Shown: positions 7,594 to 15,632, numbered from the stretch's first letter. The stretch: DNA of 19,521 bases from Flavobacteriales bacterium (GCA_003229235.1 QIIH01000353.1:1-19521); one strand, 5' to 3'. The notes: a model not told the origin generated them from the sequence alone. Numbers and translations are program-made.

Positions 7594-8613
7594 TTAAACG
7601 ATCTTATTCCATATGGTATGGATATAGTCTAACACCATCTCGTCAAATACAGATTCTCTTTCTAAAAAGCTAGATTGAATTGGCAACGCATACATTGCCT
7701 TTTTCTCGATATATGGGCTAAGACGAACAAAGTCTTTTTCGGTAGTTAATATCAATTCGGATTTTGTAATTGTGTCAATTTCTGCCTTCGAAAAATCATG
7801 ATGATCTGGGTATTCTAAATGCTCAAAATCAAATTCTTTATCATTTAAATGAGCAACCAGTGGTTTTGCGTTTGCAATTCCCGTTACCAGAGTAAACTTC
7901 TTGCCAAACAAAAATTGTAACGGAAGCTCATCAGATTTCGAATAAATATGATCGCTATAGGCAATCCGACTCATAAAAACCTGTTGTTCTGTATTCTGTC
8001 GCAGTCGATGCTGTAAATCCTGCAAATGTGCATACGGAACCTTTTCTGGGATTTTGGTGATTACAATTACATCTGCACGTTTTGCGTTAGCAGCGGTTTC
8101 TCTTAAATTTCCGGCAGGCAATATTAAATCGTCAATAAAGGGTTGGTCAAAAGTTGTCAATAATATCGAGAAGCCTGGGTTTACTTTTCTATGCTGAAAA
8201 GCATCGTCTAATAAAATAACTTCTGGATTTTTTTGAGATAATGTTTCTATTCCCTCGCGCCTATTTGCACAAACAGCTATCGTAACTTCCGGGAACTTTT
8301 TTTTGAATTGCAAGGGCTCGTCCCCCACTTCGGTTGCCAAATGTGAGGAGAGAACTTCTAAATATCCATTGGTACTCCTGCCATAGCCGCGACTTAATAC
8401 GGCTACTTTAAAATTATCCTTGAGTAAATAAATTAGATATTCAACCATGGGAGATTTCCCTGTTCCTCCCACAGAAAGATTGCCCACACAAATCATTGGC
8501 AAATCGTATCTTTTGCTCGTTAACCAGCCCTTGTCATAGAGTTTATTCCGCAAGCGGGTAATGCCGTCGTAGGCAATAGCAAACGGAAATAATATTTTAC
8601 GGGGCTGCCTCAC
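7594..8613 (-). CDS. lpxK: Tetraacyldisaccharide 4'-kinase (lipid A biosynthesis)
   Basis: LpxK phosphorylates the 4' position of the lipid A disaccharide precursor at the cytoplasmic face of the inner membrane. Evidence is the family N-terminus RKILFPFAIAYDGIT followed by the Walker A loop GNLSVGGTGKSPM (G44-K53-S54), and downstream SRGYGR, VGDEP, LLDDAFQHRK and VTGIANAK, all LpxK hallmarks. I chose GTG at 8613-8611 as start, giving 339 residues and the usual beginning just before RKILFPF. A longer frame to 8691 would overlap the divergent NIF3-like gene and adds unrelated sequence. It is convergent with the histidine kinase (9 bases between stops) and divergent from the NIF3-like gene, with 42 bases between starts. 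Confidence 0.93.
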   Translation of the reverse strand: MRQPRKILFPFAIAYDGITRLRNKLYDKGWLTSKRYDLPMICVGNLSVGGTGKSPMVEYLIYLLKDNFKVAVLSRGYGRSTNGYLEVLSSHLATEVGDEPLQFKKKFPEVTIAVCANRREGIETLSQKNPEVILLDDAFQHRKVNPGFSILLTTFDQPFIDDLILPAGNLRETAANAKRADVIVITKIPEKVPYAHLQDLQHRLRQNTEQQVFMSRIAYSDHIYSKSDELPLQFLFGKKFTLVTGIANAKPLVAHLNDKEFDFEHLEYPDHHDFSKAEIDTITKSELILTTEKDFVRLSPYIEKKAMYALPIQSSFLERESVFDEMVLDYIHTIWNKIV

Positions 8614-8633
8614 AAAGCGAAAGTATACTTTTT

Positions 8634-8641
8634 TATCTTTA
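8634..8641 (+). promoter_or_regulatory. Possible -7 element in the 42-bp divergent lpxK / NIF3-like gap
   Basis: TATCTTTA differs from TAnnTTTG at the last base and lies 14 bases before the ATG at 8656. The whole intergenic space (8614-8655) is only 42 bases and must serve both directions, so the two promoters overlap or lie partly inside the coding regions. On the minus strand TACTTTCG, also one mismatch, lies just before the lpxK start. Both are motif matches only. Confidence 0.3.
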
Positions 8642-8655
8642 CATAAAATAGGCCG

Positions 8656-9771
8656 ATGCAAATAAAAGATGTAATGCAGTTGTTGGAGCAATGGGCTCCA
8701 CTTGCGTATAGCGAAGATTTTGACAATACTGGGCTCCTAGTAGGTAATGCTTTAAACAAAGTGACCGGAATTTTAGTGACACTGGATTGTCTCGAGTCTG
8801 TTATAGATGAAGCGATAAACAAACAATGTAATTTTGTGGTAAGCTTCCATCCAATCATCTTTAGCGGTCTAAAAAAACTGACTGGTAAAACCTATGTCGA
8901 ACGCGTAGTGCAGAAAGCCATTAAAAACGACATTGCTATTTATGCTGCTCATACAGCCTTAGACAATTCTTGGGATGGGGTAAATAGTAAAATTCTTGAA
9001 GTTTTGGGTGCCAAAAAACAAAAAGTGTTAATGCCACAACAAGGATCACTTAAAAAACTTAACACCTTTGCACCTACTCACGAAGCTCAAGGGTTATTAC
9101 AAGCATTATTTGATGCCGGCGCTGGTGCTATGGGAGAATATAGTGAATGTAGTTTTATTTGTGAAGGAATGGGGTCATTTAAACCTGACGAAGATGCAAA
9201 TCCGAGTTTGGGTAAAATAGGAGCCAGACATCACGAAGCTGAGACTAAAATCGAGGTCATCTTTGCAAAGGATAAAGAAGCACAAATTGTAACAGCACTT
9301 ATGCAGAACCATTCTTACGAAGTGGTAGCATACCAAATAAGCACTTTAGAAGTTACCAACTCAAGAATAGGGATGGGAATGGTGGGTTCTTTTAAACAAG
9401 AATATTCTGAAACCAAATTGCTAAATCATCTCAAAACTACGATGAAGGCGAACGGCATTAGACATTCATCGCTATTGAATAAACCAATTAAAAACATTGC
9501 AGTTTTAGGAGGCAGTGGTAGCTTTGGCATCTCGGCTGCAATCGCCCTTGGAGTGGATGCTTATGTAAGTTCTGACTTTAAATATCATGACTTTTTTAAG
9601 GCCGAGGGAAAAATTTTATTGATAGACATCGGACATTACGAAAGTGAGCAGTACACAAAAAATTTAATAGTAACTTATCTTCAAGAAAAAATCACTAATT
9701 TTGCACCTGCCTTTCCGCAAGCTAAGGTCCTGTTATCACAGATTGAAACCAATCCTATTATTTATTTGTAA
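8656..9771 (+). CDS. NIF3 / YbgI-family dinuclear metal-centre protein with inserted domain
   Basis: This is a 371-residue member of the widely conserved NIF3 family, often annotated as a GTP cyclohydrolase 1 type 2 homologue; its true reaction is unsettled. N- and C-terminal parts form the metal-binding core: YSEDFDNTGLLVG (18-30), VSFHPIIFSGLKKLTG (62-77, H65), AAHTALDN (H99, D103), and the C-terminal G-H327-Y-E-S-E331, an H-x3-E metal pair. Residues of about 125-245 form the extra PII/CutA-like insert of the long bacterial form. The family usually has two adjacent histidines (HHP) where this protein has F64-H65-P, so one expected ligand is absent; I recall the same SFHP in other Bacteroidota. 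It is two bases upstream of the coiled-coil protein gene and co-transcribed with it. Confidence 0.9.
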   Translation: MQIKDVMQLLEQWAPLAYSEDFDNTGLLVGNALNKVTGILVTLDCLESVIDEAINKQCNFVVSFHPIIFSGLKKLTGKTYVERVVQKAIKNDIAIYAAHTALDNSWDGVNSKILEVLGAKKQKVLMPQQGSLKKLNTFAPTHEAQGLLQALFDAGAGAMGEYSECSFICEGMGSFKPDEDANPSLGKIGARHHEAETKIEVIFAKDKEAQIVTALMQNHSYEVVAYQISTLEVTNSRIGMGMVGSFKQEYSETKLLNHLKTTMKANGIRHSSLLNKPIKNIAVLGGSGSFGISAAIALGVDAYVSSDFKYHDFFKAEGKILLIDIGHYESEQYTKNLIVTYLQEKITNFAPAFPQAKVLLSQIETNPIIYL

Positions 9772-9773
9772 CC

Positions 9774-10553
9774 ATGGCAAAGAAAAAAGAGACTACCGTC
9801 GAAGATAAACTTAGAGCGCTTTACGATTTACAACTTATCGATTCTCGCGTAGACGAAATTCGCAACGTGCGGGGCGAACTTCCTCTAGAAGTAGAAGACC
9901 TAGAAGATGAGGTTGCAGGGATGAGCACTCGATTAGAAAAACTCAAGGCAGATCTTGAATTAACAGATGAGTCTATCAAGGACAAAAAAAACCTAATCGA
10001 AGAGGCAAAAACACTTATTAAAAAATATAGCGAGCAACAAAATAATGTTCGTAACAATAGAGAATATAACTCATTGAGCAAGGAGATCGAGTTCCAAGAG
10101 TTAGAGATTCAATTGGCAGATAAGCACATTAAAGAATTTAGAGCTCAAATCGATCAAAAGAAAGAGGTTATCGACGAAACTAAAGGACGTTTTAAAGAAC
10201 GTCAAGAACACCTTAAACACAAAAAGAGTGAGCTTGATGAGATTTTAGCTGAAACCGAAAAAGAAGAGAAAGCACTTTTAAAAGAATCAGAATCTTTTGA
10301 AGGTAAAATAGAAGAGCGATTGGTTAGTGCTTATAAGCGAATTCGCGCTAATGCTAAGAATGGCTTGGCCGTTGTACCAATTGAACGTGGTGCATCTGGA
10401 GGTTCATTTTTCACTATTCCTCCACAAGTACAGATGGAGATTGCTGCACGCAAAAAGATTATCACAGACGAACACAGTGGTCGTATTTTGGTAGATCCGC
10501 AATTAGCTATAGAAGAACGCGAAAAGATGCAAAAGCTTTTTTCAAAACTATAA
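9774..10553 (+). CDS. Coiled-coil protein of the C4-type zinc-ribbon family, zinc ligands lost
   Basis: This is a 259-residue, mostly helical and highly charged protein. Residues of about 30-180 form a long antiparallel coiled coil, and the C-terminus (about 196-259) aligns with the small zinc-ribbon domain of this family. Where typical members read RGxCGGC and CEYCGR, this one reads R205-G-A-S-G-G-S211 and D232-E-H-S235-G-R, so all four cysteines are replaced, while the surrounding IPPQ, KKII and GRILVDP stretches are kept. The fold is probably retained without zinc. Function is not established; the family is often beside NIF3-like genes, as here (2-base gap), which suggests a shared pathway. 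An intrinsic terminator follows 25 bases after the stop. Confidence 0.88.
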   Translation: MAKKKETTVEDKLRALYDLQLIDSRVDEIRNVRGELPLEVEDLEDEVAGMSTRLEKLKADLELTDESIKDKKNLIEEAKTLIKKYSEQQNNVRNNREYNSLSKEIEFQELEIQLADKHIKEFRAQIDQKKEVIDETKGRFKERQEHLKHKKSELDEILAETEKEEKALLKESESFEGKIEERLVSAYKRIRANAKNGLAVVPIERGASGGSFFTIPPQVQMEIAARKKIITDEHSGRILVDPQLAIEEREKMQKLFSKL

Positions 10554-10578
10554 ACTCTGTACTATAAAGATTAATATG

Positions 10579-10606
10579 GCCTTCGCAAATATGTGAGGGC
10601 TTTTTT
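10579..10606 (+). terminator. Intrinsic (Rho-independent) terminator after the NIF3-like operon
   Basis: A 9-bp stem, GCCTTCGCA paired with TGTGAGGGC (two G-T pairs), closes an AATA loop and is followed immediately by six Ts (10601-10606). It lies 25 bases after the coiled-coil gene stop and separates that operon from msrA. This is the clearest terminator in the window. Confidence 0.87.
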
Positions 10607-10677
10607 ATGCTTTTAATTTTAATTATTTGGTAAGGATTTTCGCAGATGTCCGACTCCCTCATGATACAACTAATCCC

Positions 10678-11355
10678 ATGTCAAAATACTTATTTTTAAC
10701 TTTCGTTTTCGGGCTGGCAACCCTTACGGCTTCATGCCAATCTGCTAACGAAAACAACAACAAAGTTGAGACAGAAGCTCTGGAAATAATAAAACCCGTA
10801 CAGACAGAATCAGAAAATGGTTTAAGCAAAGCCTATTTTGCAAGTGGCTGTTTTTGGTGTGTCGAAGCCATTTACGAAAGTGTAAATGGGGTATCAGAAG
10901 CGATAAGCGGTTACGCCGGAGGGCATACAGAAAATCCAAACTACCAAGACAGTAATACAGGCACTACTGGACATGCAGAAGCTAATGAGATTTATTATAA
11001 TCCAGATGTGGTTTCGTTTAAAACACTTGTAACAATTTACTTTGGATCACAAAATATTACTCAGGTAAATGGTCAGGGACCAGACCAAGGTTCGCAGTAC
11101 AGATCTATTATTTTTTATCAGAATGACGAAGAGAAAAACATAATCGATAAAAAAGTTGATTCTATAAATGCCACACTCAACGGCAAAGAAGTGGCTGCCC
11201 AAGTAGTACCTTTTCAAACATTCTGGGTTGGAGAAGATTATCATCAAAATTTTGAGCAATTAAACCCTTATCATCCTTATATTCAGAATGTCTCTATTCC
11301 CAGACTGAATAAATTTAAACGCAAATTTCCCGAATTGCTCAAGATGGATCATTAA
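10678..11355 (+). CDS. msrA: Exported peptide-methionine (S)-S-oxide reductase, probable lipoprotein
   Basis: MsrA reduces the S-epimer of methionine sulfoxide in oxidised proteins. The catalytic site is G-C58-F-W-C61, preceded by YFASG, with GYAGG (about 79-83), GHAEANEIYY and the downstream QGPDQGSQYRS all in place. The start is ATG 10678, giving 225 residues with a hydrophobic leader (YLFLTFVFGLATLTASC) and a cysteine at about 21. That suggests a lipoprotein or exported form, although the lipobox is not ideal because Thr sits at -3. A polar linker of about 30 residues joins it to the catalytic domain. The longer frame from 10627 lacks a sensible leader. The next gene, a lipoprotein, starts 27 bases downstream and is likely co-transcribed. 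Confidence 0.92.
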   Translation: MSKYLFLTFVFGLATLTASCQSANENNNKVETEALEIIKPVQTESENGLSKAYFASGCFWCVEAIYESVNGVSEAISGYAGGHTENPNYQDSNTGTTGHAEANEIYYNPDVVSFKTLVTIYFGSQNITQVNGQGPDQGSQYRSIIFYQNDEEKNIIDKKVDSINATLNGKEVAAQVVPFQTFWVGEDYHQNFEQLNPYHPYIQNVSIPRLNKFKRKFPELLKMDH

Positions 11356-11381
11356 ATTTGCTGTTAGAAAAACTAACCGCT

Positions 11382-12038
11382 ATGAAAAAGATTCTAATTT
11401 TATTAGTTGTTGCAATTGTAATTATTGCATGTAATGACGCAAATACTCCTGAAGAAATAGAAAAATCTGAGGCCGTGTTAATTGCCGAAGCCAGTGGTTT
11501 TCACAATTGGGACAACGTAAACGAGATAAAATTTACTTTTAATGTAGACCGTACAGACCGTCACTTTGACCGCACCTGGACATGGGAGCCAAAAACGGGT
11601 AAAGTTATTATGGAATCTGCCAAAGATACCGTTGTTTTTAATCATAAATCTGTTGATAGCACCAGTTTCGGAGCAGATACAGCGTTTGTAAACGACAAAT
11701 ACTGGCTACTTGCTCCTTTTAATTTGATTTGGGACGATACTGCCGAGATTACGACTAGTGAAAAAGTATTAGCACCAATGTCTAAAGACAGTTTGCGCAT
11801 GCTCACAATAGCCTATCCTGCAGAAGGAGGGTATACTCCTGGCGATGCGTACGACTATTATTATGACGACAACTACGACATTAAAGAGTGGGTGTTTAGA
11901 CATAAAAATGGAGAAGAACCCTCGATGATTACCAGCTGGGAAGGAGCTCTAGACGTTAACGGTATTAGAATATACACGACCCACAATAATATGAATAGGG
12001 ATGTAAAAATTTATTTTACCAATGTTTCTATCAAATAA
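11382..12038 (+). CDS. Lipoprotein of unknown function
   Basis: The start is ATG 11382, giving a textbook lipoprotein leader: MKK, a hydrophobic run (ILILLVVAIVIIA) and C17 in I-I-A-C. The mature protein of about 200 residues is rich in Asp, aromatic residues and beta-like alternation (IKFTFNVDRTDRHFDRTWTWEPKT, then NDKYWLLAPFNLIWDD, then YDYYYDDNYDIKEWVFRH). It looks like a single beta-rich domain, possibly LolA-like, and similar sequences are, as I recall, annotated in Bacteroidota only as domains of unknown function. No catalytic motif is visible. It follows msrA and is convergent with the haloperoxidase-like gene, with one base between the two stop codons. Confidence 0.75.
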   Translation: MKKILILLVVAIVIIACNDANTPEEIEKSEAVLIAEASGFHNWDNVNEIKFTFNVDRTDRHFDRTWTWEPKTGKVIMESAKDTVVFNHKSVDSTSFGADTAFVNDKYWLLAPFNLIWDDTAEITTSEKVLAPMSKDSLRMLTIAYPAEGGYTPGDAYDYYYDDNYDIKEWVFRHKNGEEPSMITSWEGALDVNGIRIYTTHNNMNRDVKIYFTNVSIK

Positions 12039-12039
12039 A

Positions 12040-14205
12040 TTAATCTTTAATAAGACGCTTTACAAATAGTTGGCGATTGTCACCCTGTACCAAAACCACG
12101 AAATATATTCCGTTAGTTAGACTAGAGACGTTTATAACTGTTTTATTGGCGGCATTAAATTGTGCTGCTTCAACGAGCACTCTTCTACCTTGAATGTCAA
12201 ATACCTGAACCCAATCTGCATTGGCGTCTGTATGCTGTACAGTTAATAATTGCGACGTAGGGTTTGGATAAATCAAAGATTCAGAAGACGATGTTGCAAT
12301 ATCCCCATTAAAATAAGCCTCAGCGAGGTTGAAGGCATCTATACCAATCTCAATCCCTGCTATTCTGCCTGGAATATCATCTATAGGTGGATGAATTCCA
12401 CCCCAAATTCTCGACAAACTAGTCTGATCTGATGCATCTCTATAGGTAGCCCATTGCAATTGCATATCTACTGTTGGACCTAACTCAAAAACCAAAAAAT
12501 TGTTGGCCTCAATTTCAAAAATTCCCATTCCTCCAGGAAAATATTCGTCGCCAGTAAAAAGCGTAAGTAGCTCCGCAGCAGCTCTAGAAAACGTAGAATG
12601 CCCAGAAACATACCCTGCAAAGGGAGGCGTAATAAAACTAATTCGTTGATATGGATACCAATCACGTGCCAAAATCCAACCAACTCCGGCAACGTCAAAC
12701 TCGGGATCAATAATATACTCATGACCCAACCAAGTATATAATTTAATTTCACCAACGTTCTCGGCAGATGCCCCCTCTAAAGGATCACCTGCTTCTACAA
12801 TCTCGATATAATCTGGAATTAACGGAAAACCGTGTTCATGATAACTAGCCAAATCCGGGTCGCTGCTTTGACCCTTTTCTGCCATATATCTAATGGCACT
12901 TATTGGTCTAACATAATCGTAAAAACCTTTAATCCCCCAGGCCGAAATTGCAGAATCGTGCATAGCTCCTGCGAGTGCAAAATAAGACTTGATGTCCCAC
13001 TCCAAATCAGACAATACAGCCCCTTCGCCCTTAAATCGTTTTTCTAAGTCTGAATGATCACTTACATAATTAAGGATAGTAAACCAATGTCCCGGTGGGG
13101 TTTCGCTATCAGGGCCATCTGCCCAAAACTCTGCCAATACACGAGCATAATCACCTCTTGGTACAAATTGTGACACATAAGCTTCGCCAGTACTAGGGTT
13201 TATATCACGACCTATCCCTGGATCTCCACCTTCAAAGAAATTGTAGAACTCTTTATATTCTTCGAATGTATCGGGAAAAGCATGTGTGTTTCCGAAATTT
13301 GTCGGGGAAATATCTATCATTACCTCATCTTCTGTTCCTAAATGAGAGCCCCAAACAGAAACCATAGCAAAACCCCATTTATAAGGATCGTTAATGCCAA
13401 TTCCATCTTGTATATACCACGGGTCTACAGGCCGATGATAGACTTTAAAGTCATAACCGTCTCGGCTTAAAATAGTTAAATCGTCTTCAACTAAAGCAAA
13501 AGGACTAACTTCTCCCCATTCTGGGCTTAAAAAATCTATTACTCCAGCCGGAAATTCATTCCCGCTTTGATCTATAAAACTCTCTAAAAACAGTGGTTGC
13601 CAGCGATTTGGAAATTCCATATCCGGATTTCCATACGAGTCTGTATCTAAGGGTTCGTTAATAGGCACATAAAACTGGTTGGCATAATCATTTGCCTCAT
13701 TAGAACCATCTTGATGTCCAAAACTAATAAGTTGTTGCGCCAAATAATTTCCCAAAGCTCTTGGGTCTCCAGATTGATAGTTGGTGTTCGAAAAAGACGC
13801 ATCATACCCATGGCTCTCCATTAAATCATTAATACTTGAAAAAATTTCAGCTTGGCCAGGAGAGCTAGAAAAACGCACCGTTATCAATCGGTACAAAGCA
13901 TAGCTAATTGCTTTTTCTATTGCTTCTTGATCGCTATCACTAGTAGAAAATCCATCGAAAGGGACACTAAAACCATCAATAGTTTTGCCTAGAAAATAAG
14001 TTTCCGCAGTTGTATCAAATAAAGCCCAAACATCATACATGGCAATAGAAGTATGCCATAAGTTTCTAGCGTGAACTGTTGGTCGCGCAAAATCGTTTCG
14101 CACTCCGTTAAGTATTTCTTCGTTCCATTCGCGTGCGATAGATTGCGCATTAAGCAAAGGAAGATTAACAAGAATAATCAGTAGATATAAAAAGACCTTT
14201 TTCAT
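12040..14205 (-). CDS. Secreted vanadium-dependent haloperoxidase-like protein with T9SS sorting domain
   Basis: This 721-residue protein has a signal peptide (MKKVFLYLLIILVNLPLLNA), a long helical region, the vanadium haloperoxidase / PAP2-type active site, and a C-terminal type IX secretion domain. The vanadate-site signature is K426-x6-R433-P434, then V-S534-G535-H536 (usually PSGH), then S598-R599-x5-H605, all with correct spacing. The tail (about 642-721) begins IYPNPTSQLLTVQ and ends NGIYFVVLVQGDNRQLFVKRLIKD, the Por-type sorting pattern, so the enzyme should be exported across the outer membrane. Such enzymes oxidise halides with hydrogen peroxide; related acid phosphatases share this signature, so halide use is not proven. 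The ATG start is at 14205. The gene is divergent from kynU with 149 bases between starts. Confidence 0.88.
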   Translation of the reverse strand: MKKVFLYLLIILVNLPLLNAQSIAREWNEEILNGVRNDFARPTVHARNLWHTSIAMYDVWALFDTTAETYFLGKTIDGFSVPFDGFSTSDSDQEAIEKAISYALYRLITVRFSSSPGQAEIFSSINDLMESHGYDASFSNTNYQSGDPRALGNYLAQQLISFGHQDGSNEANDYANQFYVPINEPLDTDSYGNPDMEFPNRWQPLFLESFIDQSGNEFPAGVIDFLSPEWGEVSPFALVEDDLTILSRDGYDFKVYHRPVDPWYIQDGIGINDPYKWGFAMVSVWGSHLGTEDEVMIDISPTNFGNTHAFPDTFEEYKEFYNFFEGGDPGIGRDINPSTGEAYVSQFVPRGDYARVLAEFWADGPDSETPPGHWFTILNYVSDHSDLEKRFKGEGAVLSDLEWDIKSYFALAGAMHDSAISAWGIKGFYDYVRPISAIRYMAEKGQSSDPDLASYHEHGFPLIPDYIEIVEAGDPLEGASAENVGEIKLYTWLGHEYIIDPEFDVAGVGWILARDWYPYQRISFITPPFAGYVSGHSTFSRAAAELLTLFTGDEYFPGGMGIFEIEANNFLVFELGPTVDMQLQWATYRDASDQTSLSRIWGGIHPPIDDIPGRIAGIEIGIDAFNLAEAYFNGDIATSSSESLIYPNPTSQLLTVQHTDANADWVQVFDIQGRRVLVEAAQFNAANKTVINVSSLTNGIYFVVLVQGDNRQLFVKRLIKD

Positions 14206-14223
14206 TAAAGTTTAAAATTTTAG

Positions 14224-14231
14224 CAAAGATG
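14224..14231 (-). promoter_or_regulatory. Possible -7 element for the haloperoxidase-like gene
   Basis: On the minus strand this reads CATCTTTG, one mismatch from TAnnTTTG, 18 bases before the ATG at 14205. It sits in the 149-bp divergent region shared with kynU. No -33 TTG is seen at the expected distance. Confidence 0.3.
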
Positions 14232-14320
14232 ATAAAGTAATCAAAATATTGAATATTAAACAAGGTCTTAAATCATGAATCAAATCATCTCAGCAAAAAA
14301 AATGTAAGCAAATTAATTCC

Positions 14321-14328
14321 TATTTTTG
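14321..14328 (+). promoter_or_regulatory. -7 promoter element (TAnnTTTG) of the kynurenine operon
   Basis: TATTTTTG is an exact match to the Bacteroidota -7 consensus, 26 bases before the kynU ATG. A transcript starting about six bases downstream would include a tiny out-of-frame reading frame (ATG 14345, five codons, stop 14360-14362) that overlaps the kynU start. No operator palindrome is obvious nearby. Confidence 0.5.
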
Positions 14329-14354
14329 TGTAAGGCTCAATTAAATGCCAAATT

Positions 14355-15632
14355 ATGCATAAAAACTCGCTGGAATACGCCCGCAGTTGTGATATACAAG
14401 ACCCACTTAAAAACTTTAGAAACAAGTTTTATATCCCAGCTAACGACAATGATGAGTCACTCATATATCTCTGCGGAAACTCTCTAGGCCTGCAACCCAA
14501 GAGCACAGCCGCTTATGTTACACAAGAATTAGAGGATTGGTCTAAACTAGGAGTCGAAGGGCATGTTCATGCCAAAAATCCTTGGATGCCATATCACGAA
14601 TTCTTAACAGAAAGCATGGCAAAAATAGTAGGCGCCAAACCTTCAGAGGTTGTGATGATGAATACCCTTACGGCAAACTTGCACTTTATGATGGTTTCTT
14701 TTTATCACCCAACACCTAATAGGTTTAAGGTGATTATCGAAAGTGATGCCTTTCCTTCGGATAAATATGCAGTAGAGAGTCAATTACAATTTCATGGTTT
14801 TGATGCAGATAAAGGGCTTTTACTTTGGAAACCAAGAGAAAGCGAACACCATTGCCGAATGGAAGATTTAGAGGCGCTTTTAGAACAAAACAAAGATCAA
14901 GTGGCCTTGGTAATGATAGGAAGCACCAATTATTATACAGGACAAGCCTTTCCATTAAAAGAAATTACAAGTCTTGGGCATTCACACGGGGCTCGAGTTG
15001 GGTTCGATTTAGCACATGGTGCTGGGAATATTCAGCCAAATCTTCACGATTCTAATGCCGATTTTGCGGTCTGGTGTTCTTATAAATATTTAAACAGTGG
15101 CCCGGGTAGTATTGGTGGTTGTTTTGTGCATGAGCGCCATGCAAACAATAATGATCTTAAAAAACTTACCGGCTGGTGGGGACACAATAAACAAACTCGT
15201 TTTAATATGCGCCATGATTTTGACGCTATCTCGGGTGCCGAAGGATGGCAACTAAGCAATCCCTCAATCCTATCCATGGCAGCAATTAAGGCTTCTTTAG
15301 AGGTTTTTGAAGAAGCTGGTTTTGACAATATCATTGCCAAATCAAAAAAGCTAACGGGCTATTTAGAATTTTTACTTGAAGATTTAAACAACCCAGAAGT
15401 TAGAATAATCACCCCTAAAAACCCAGACGAAAGAGGAAGTCAATTGTCTATACAAGTTAAAAGCGCCAACAAACAAATGCACACTGCCTTAACAAACGAA
15501 GGAGTAATAAGCGATTGGCGCGAACCTGATGTGATACGTGTAGCACCGGCTGCTCTTTACAATAGTTTTGAAGACGTATTTACTTTTGTTTCACTCTTTA
15601 AAAAAGTACTTGAATCGCGCCAAAACACATGA
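14355..15632 (+). CDS. kynU: Kynureninase
   Basis: KynU is a PLP enzyme that cleaves L-kynurenine or 3-hydroxykynurenine into (3-hydroxy)anthranilate and alanine. The 425-residue protein matches the family throughout: YLCGNSLGLQP (about 36-46), VEGHVHAKNPWMPYHE, MNTLTANLHFMM, DAFPSDKYAVESQ, FDLAHGAGN (the PLP-contacting Asp), the Schiff-base lysine K244 in WCSYKYLNSGPG, and GWWGHNKQTRFNM. Because kmo follows directly, the physiological substrate is probably 3-hydroxykynurenine. It is the first gene of the right-hand operon, with its own -7 element, and its stop overlaps the kmo start by four bases (ATGA). Confidence 0.97.
   Translation: MHKNSLEYARSCDIQDPLKNFRNKFYIPANDNDESLIYLCGNSLGLQPKSTAAYVTQELEDWSKLGVEGHVHAKNPWMPYHEFLTESMAKIVGAKPSEVVMMNTLTANLHFMMVSFYHPTPNRFKVIIESDAFPSDKYAVESQLQFHGFDADKGLLLWKPRESEHHCRMEDLEALLEQNKDQVALVMIGSTNYYTGQAFPLKEITSLGHSHGARVGFDLAHGAGNIQPNLHDSNADFAVWCSYKYLNSGPGSIGGCFVHERHANNNDLKKLTGWWGHNKQTRFNMRHDFDAISGAEGWQLSNPSILSMAAIKASLEVFEEAGFDNIIAKSKKLTGYLEFLLEDLNNPEVRIITPKNPDERGSQLSIQVKSANKQMHTALTNEGVISDWREPDVIRVAPAALYNSFEDVFTFVSLFKKVLESRQNT

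Noticed and set aside
7579..7599. Repeated GTTTAAAC / GTTTTAAAC between the kinase and lpxK stops as a bidirectional terminator
   Set aside because: Each is a short AT-rich palindrome overlapping a stop codon, with no stable GC stem or T-tract.
8614..8691. Longer lpxK start reaching 8691
   Set aside because: It would overlap the divergent NIF3-like gene and adds residues unlike LpxK. The family N-terminus begins next to the GTG at 8613.
12250..13047. Plus-strand reading frames opposite the haloperoxidase-like gene
   Set aside because: They are short frames without family similarity, lying antisense to a well-supported gene.
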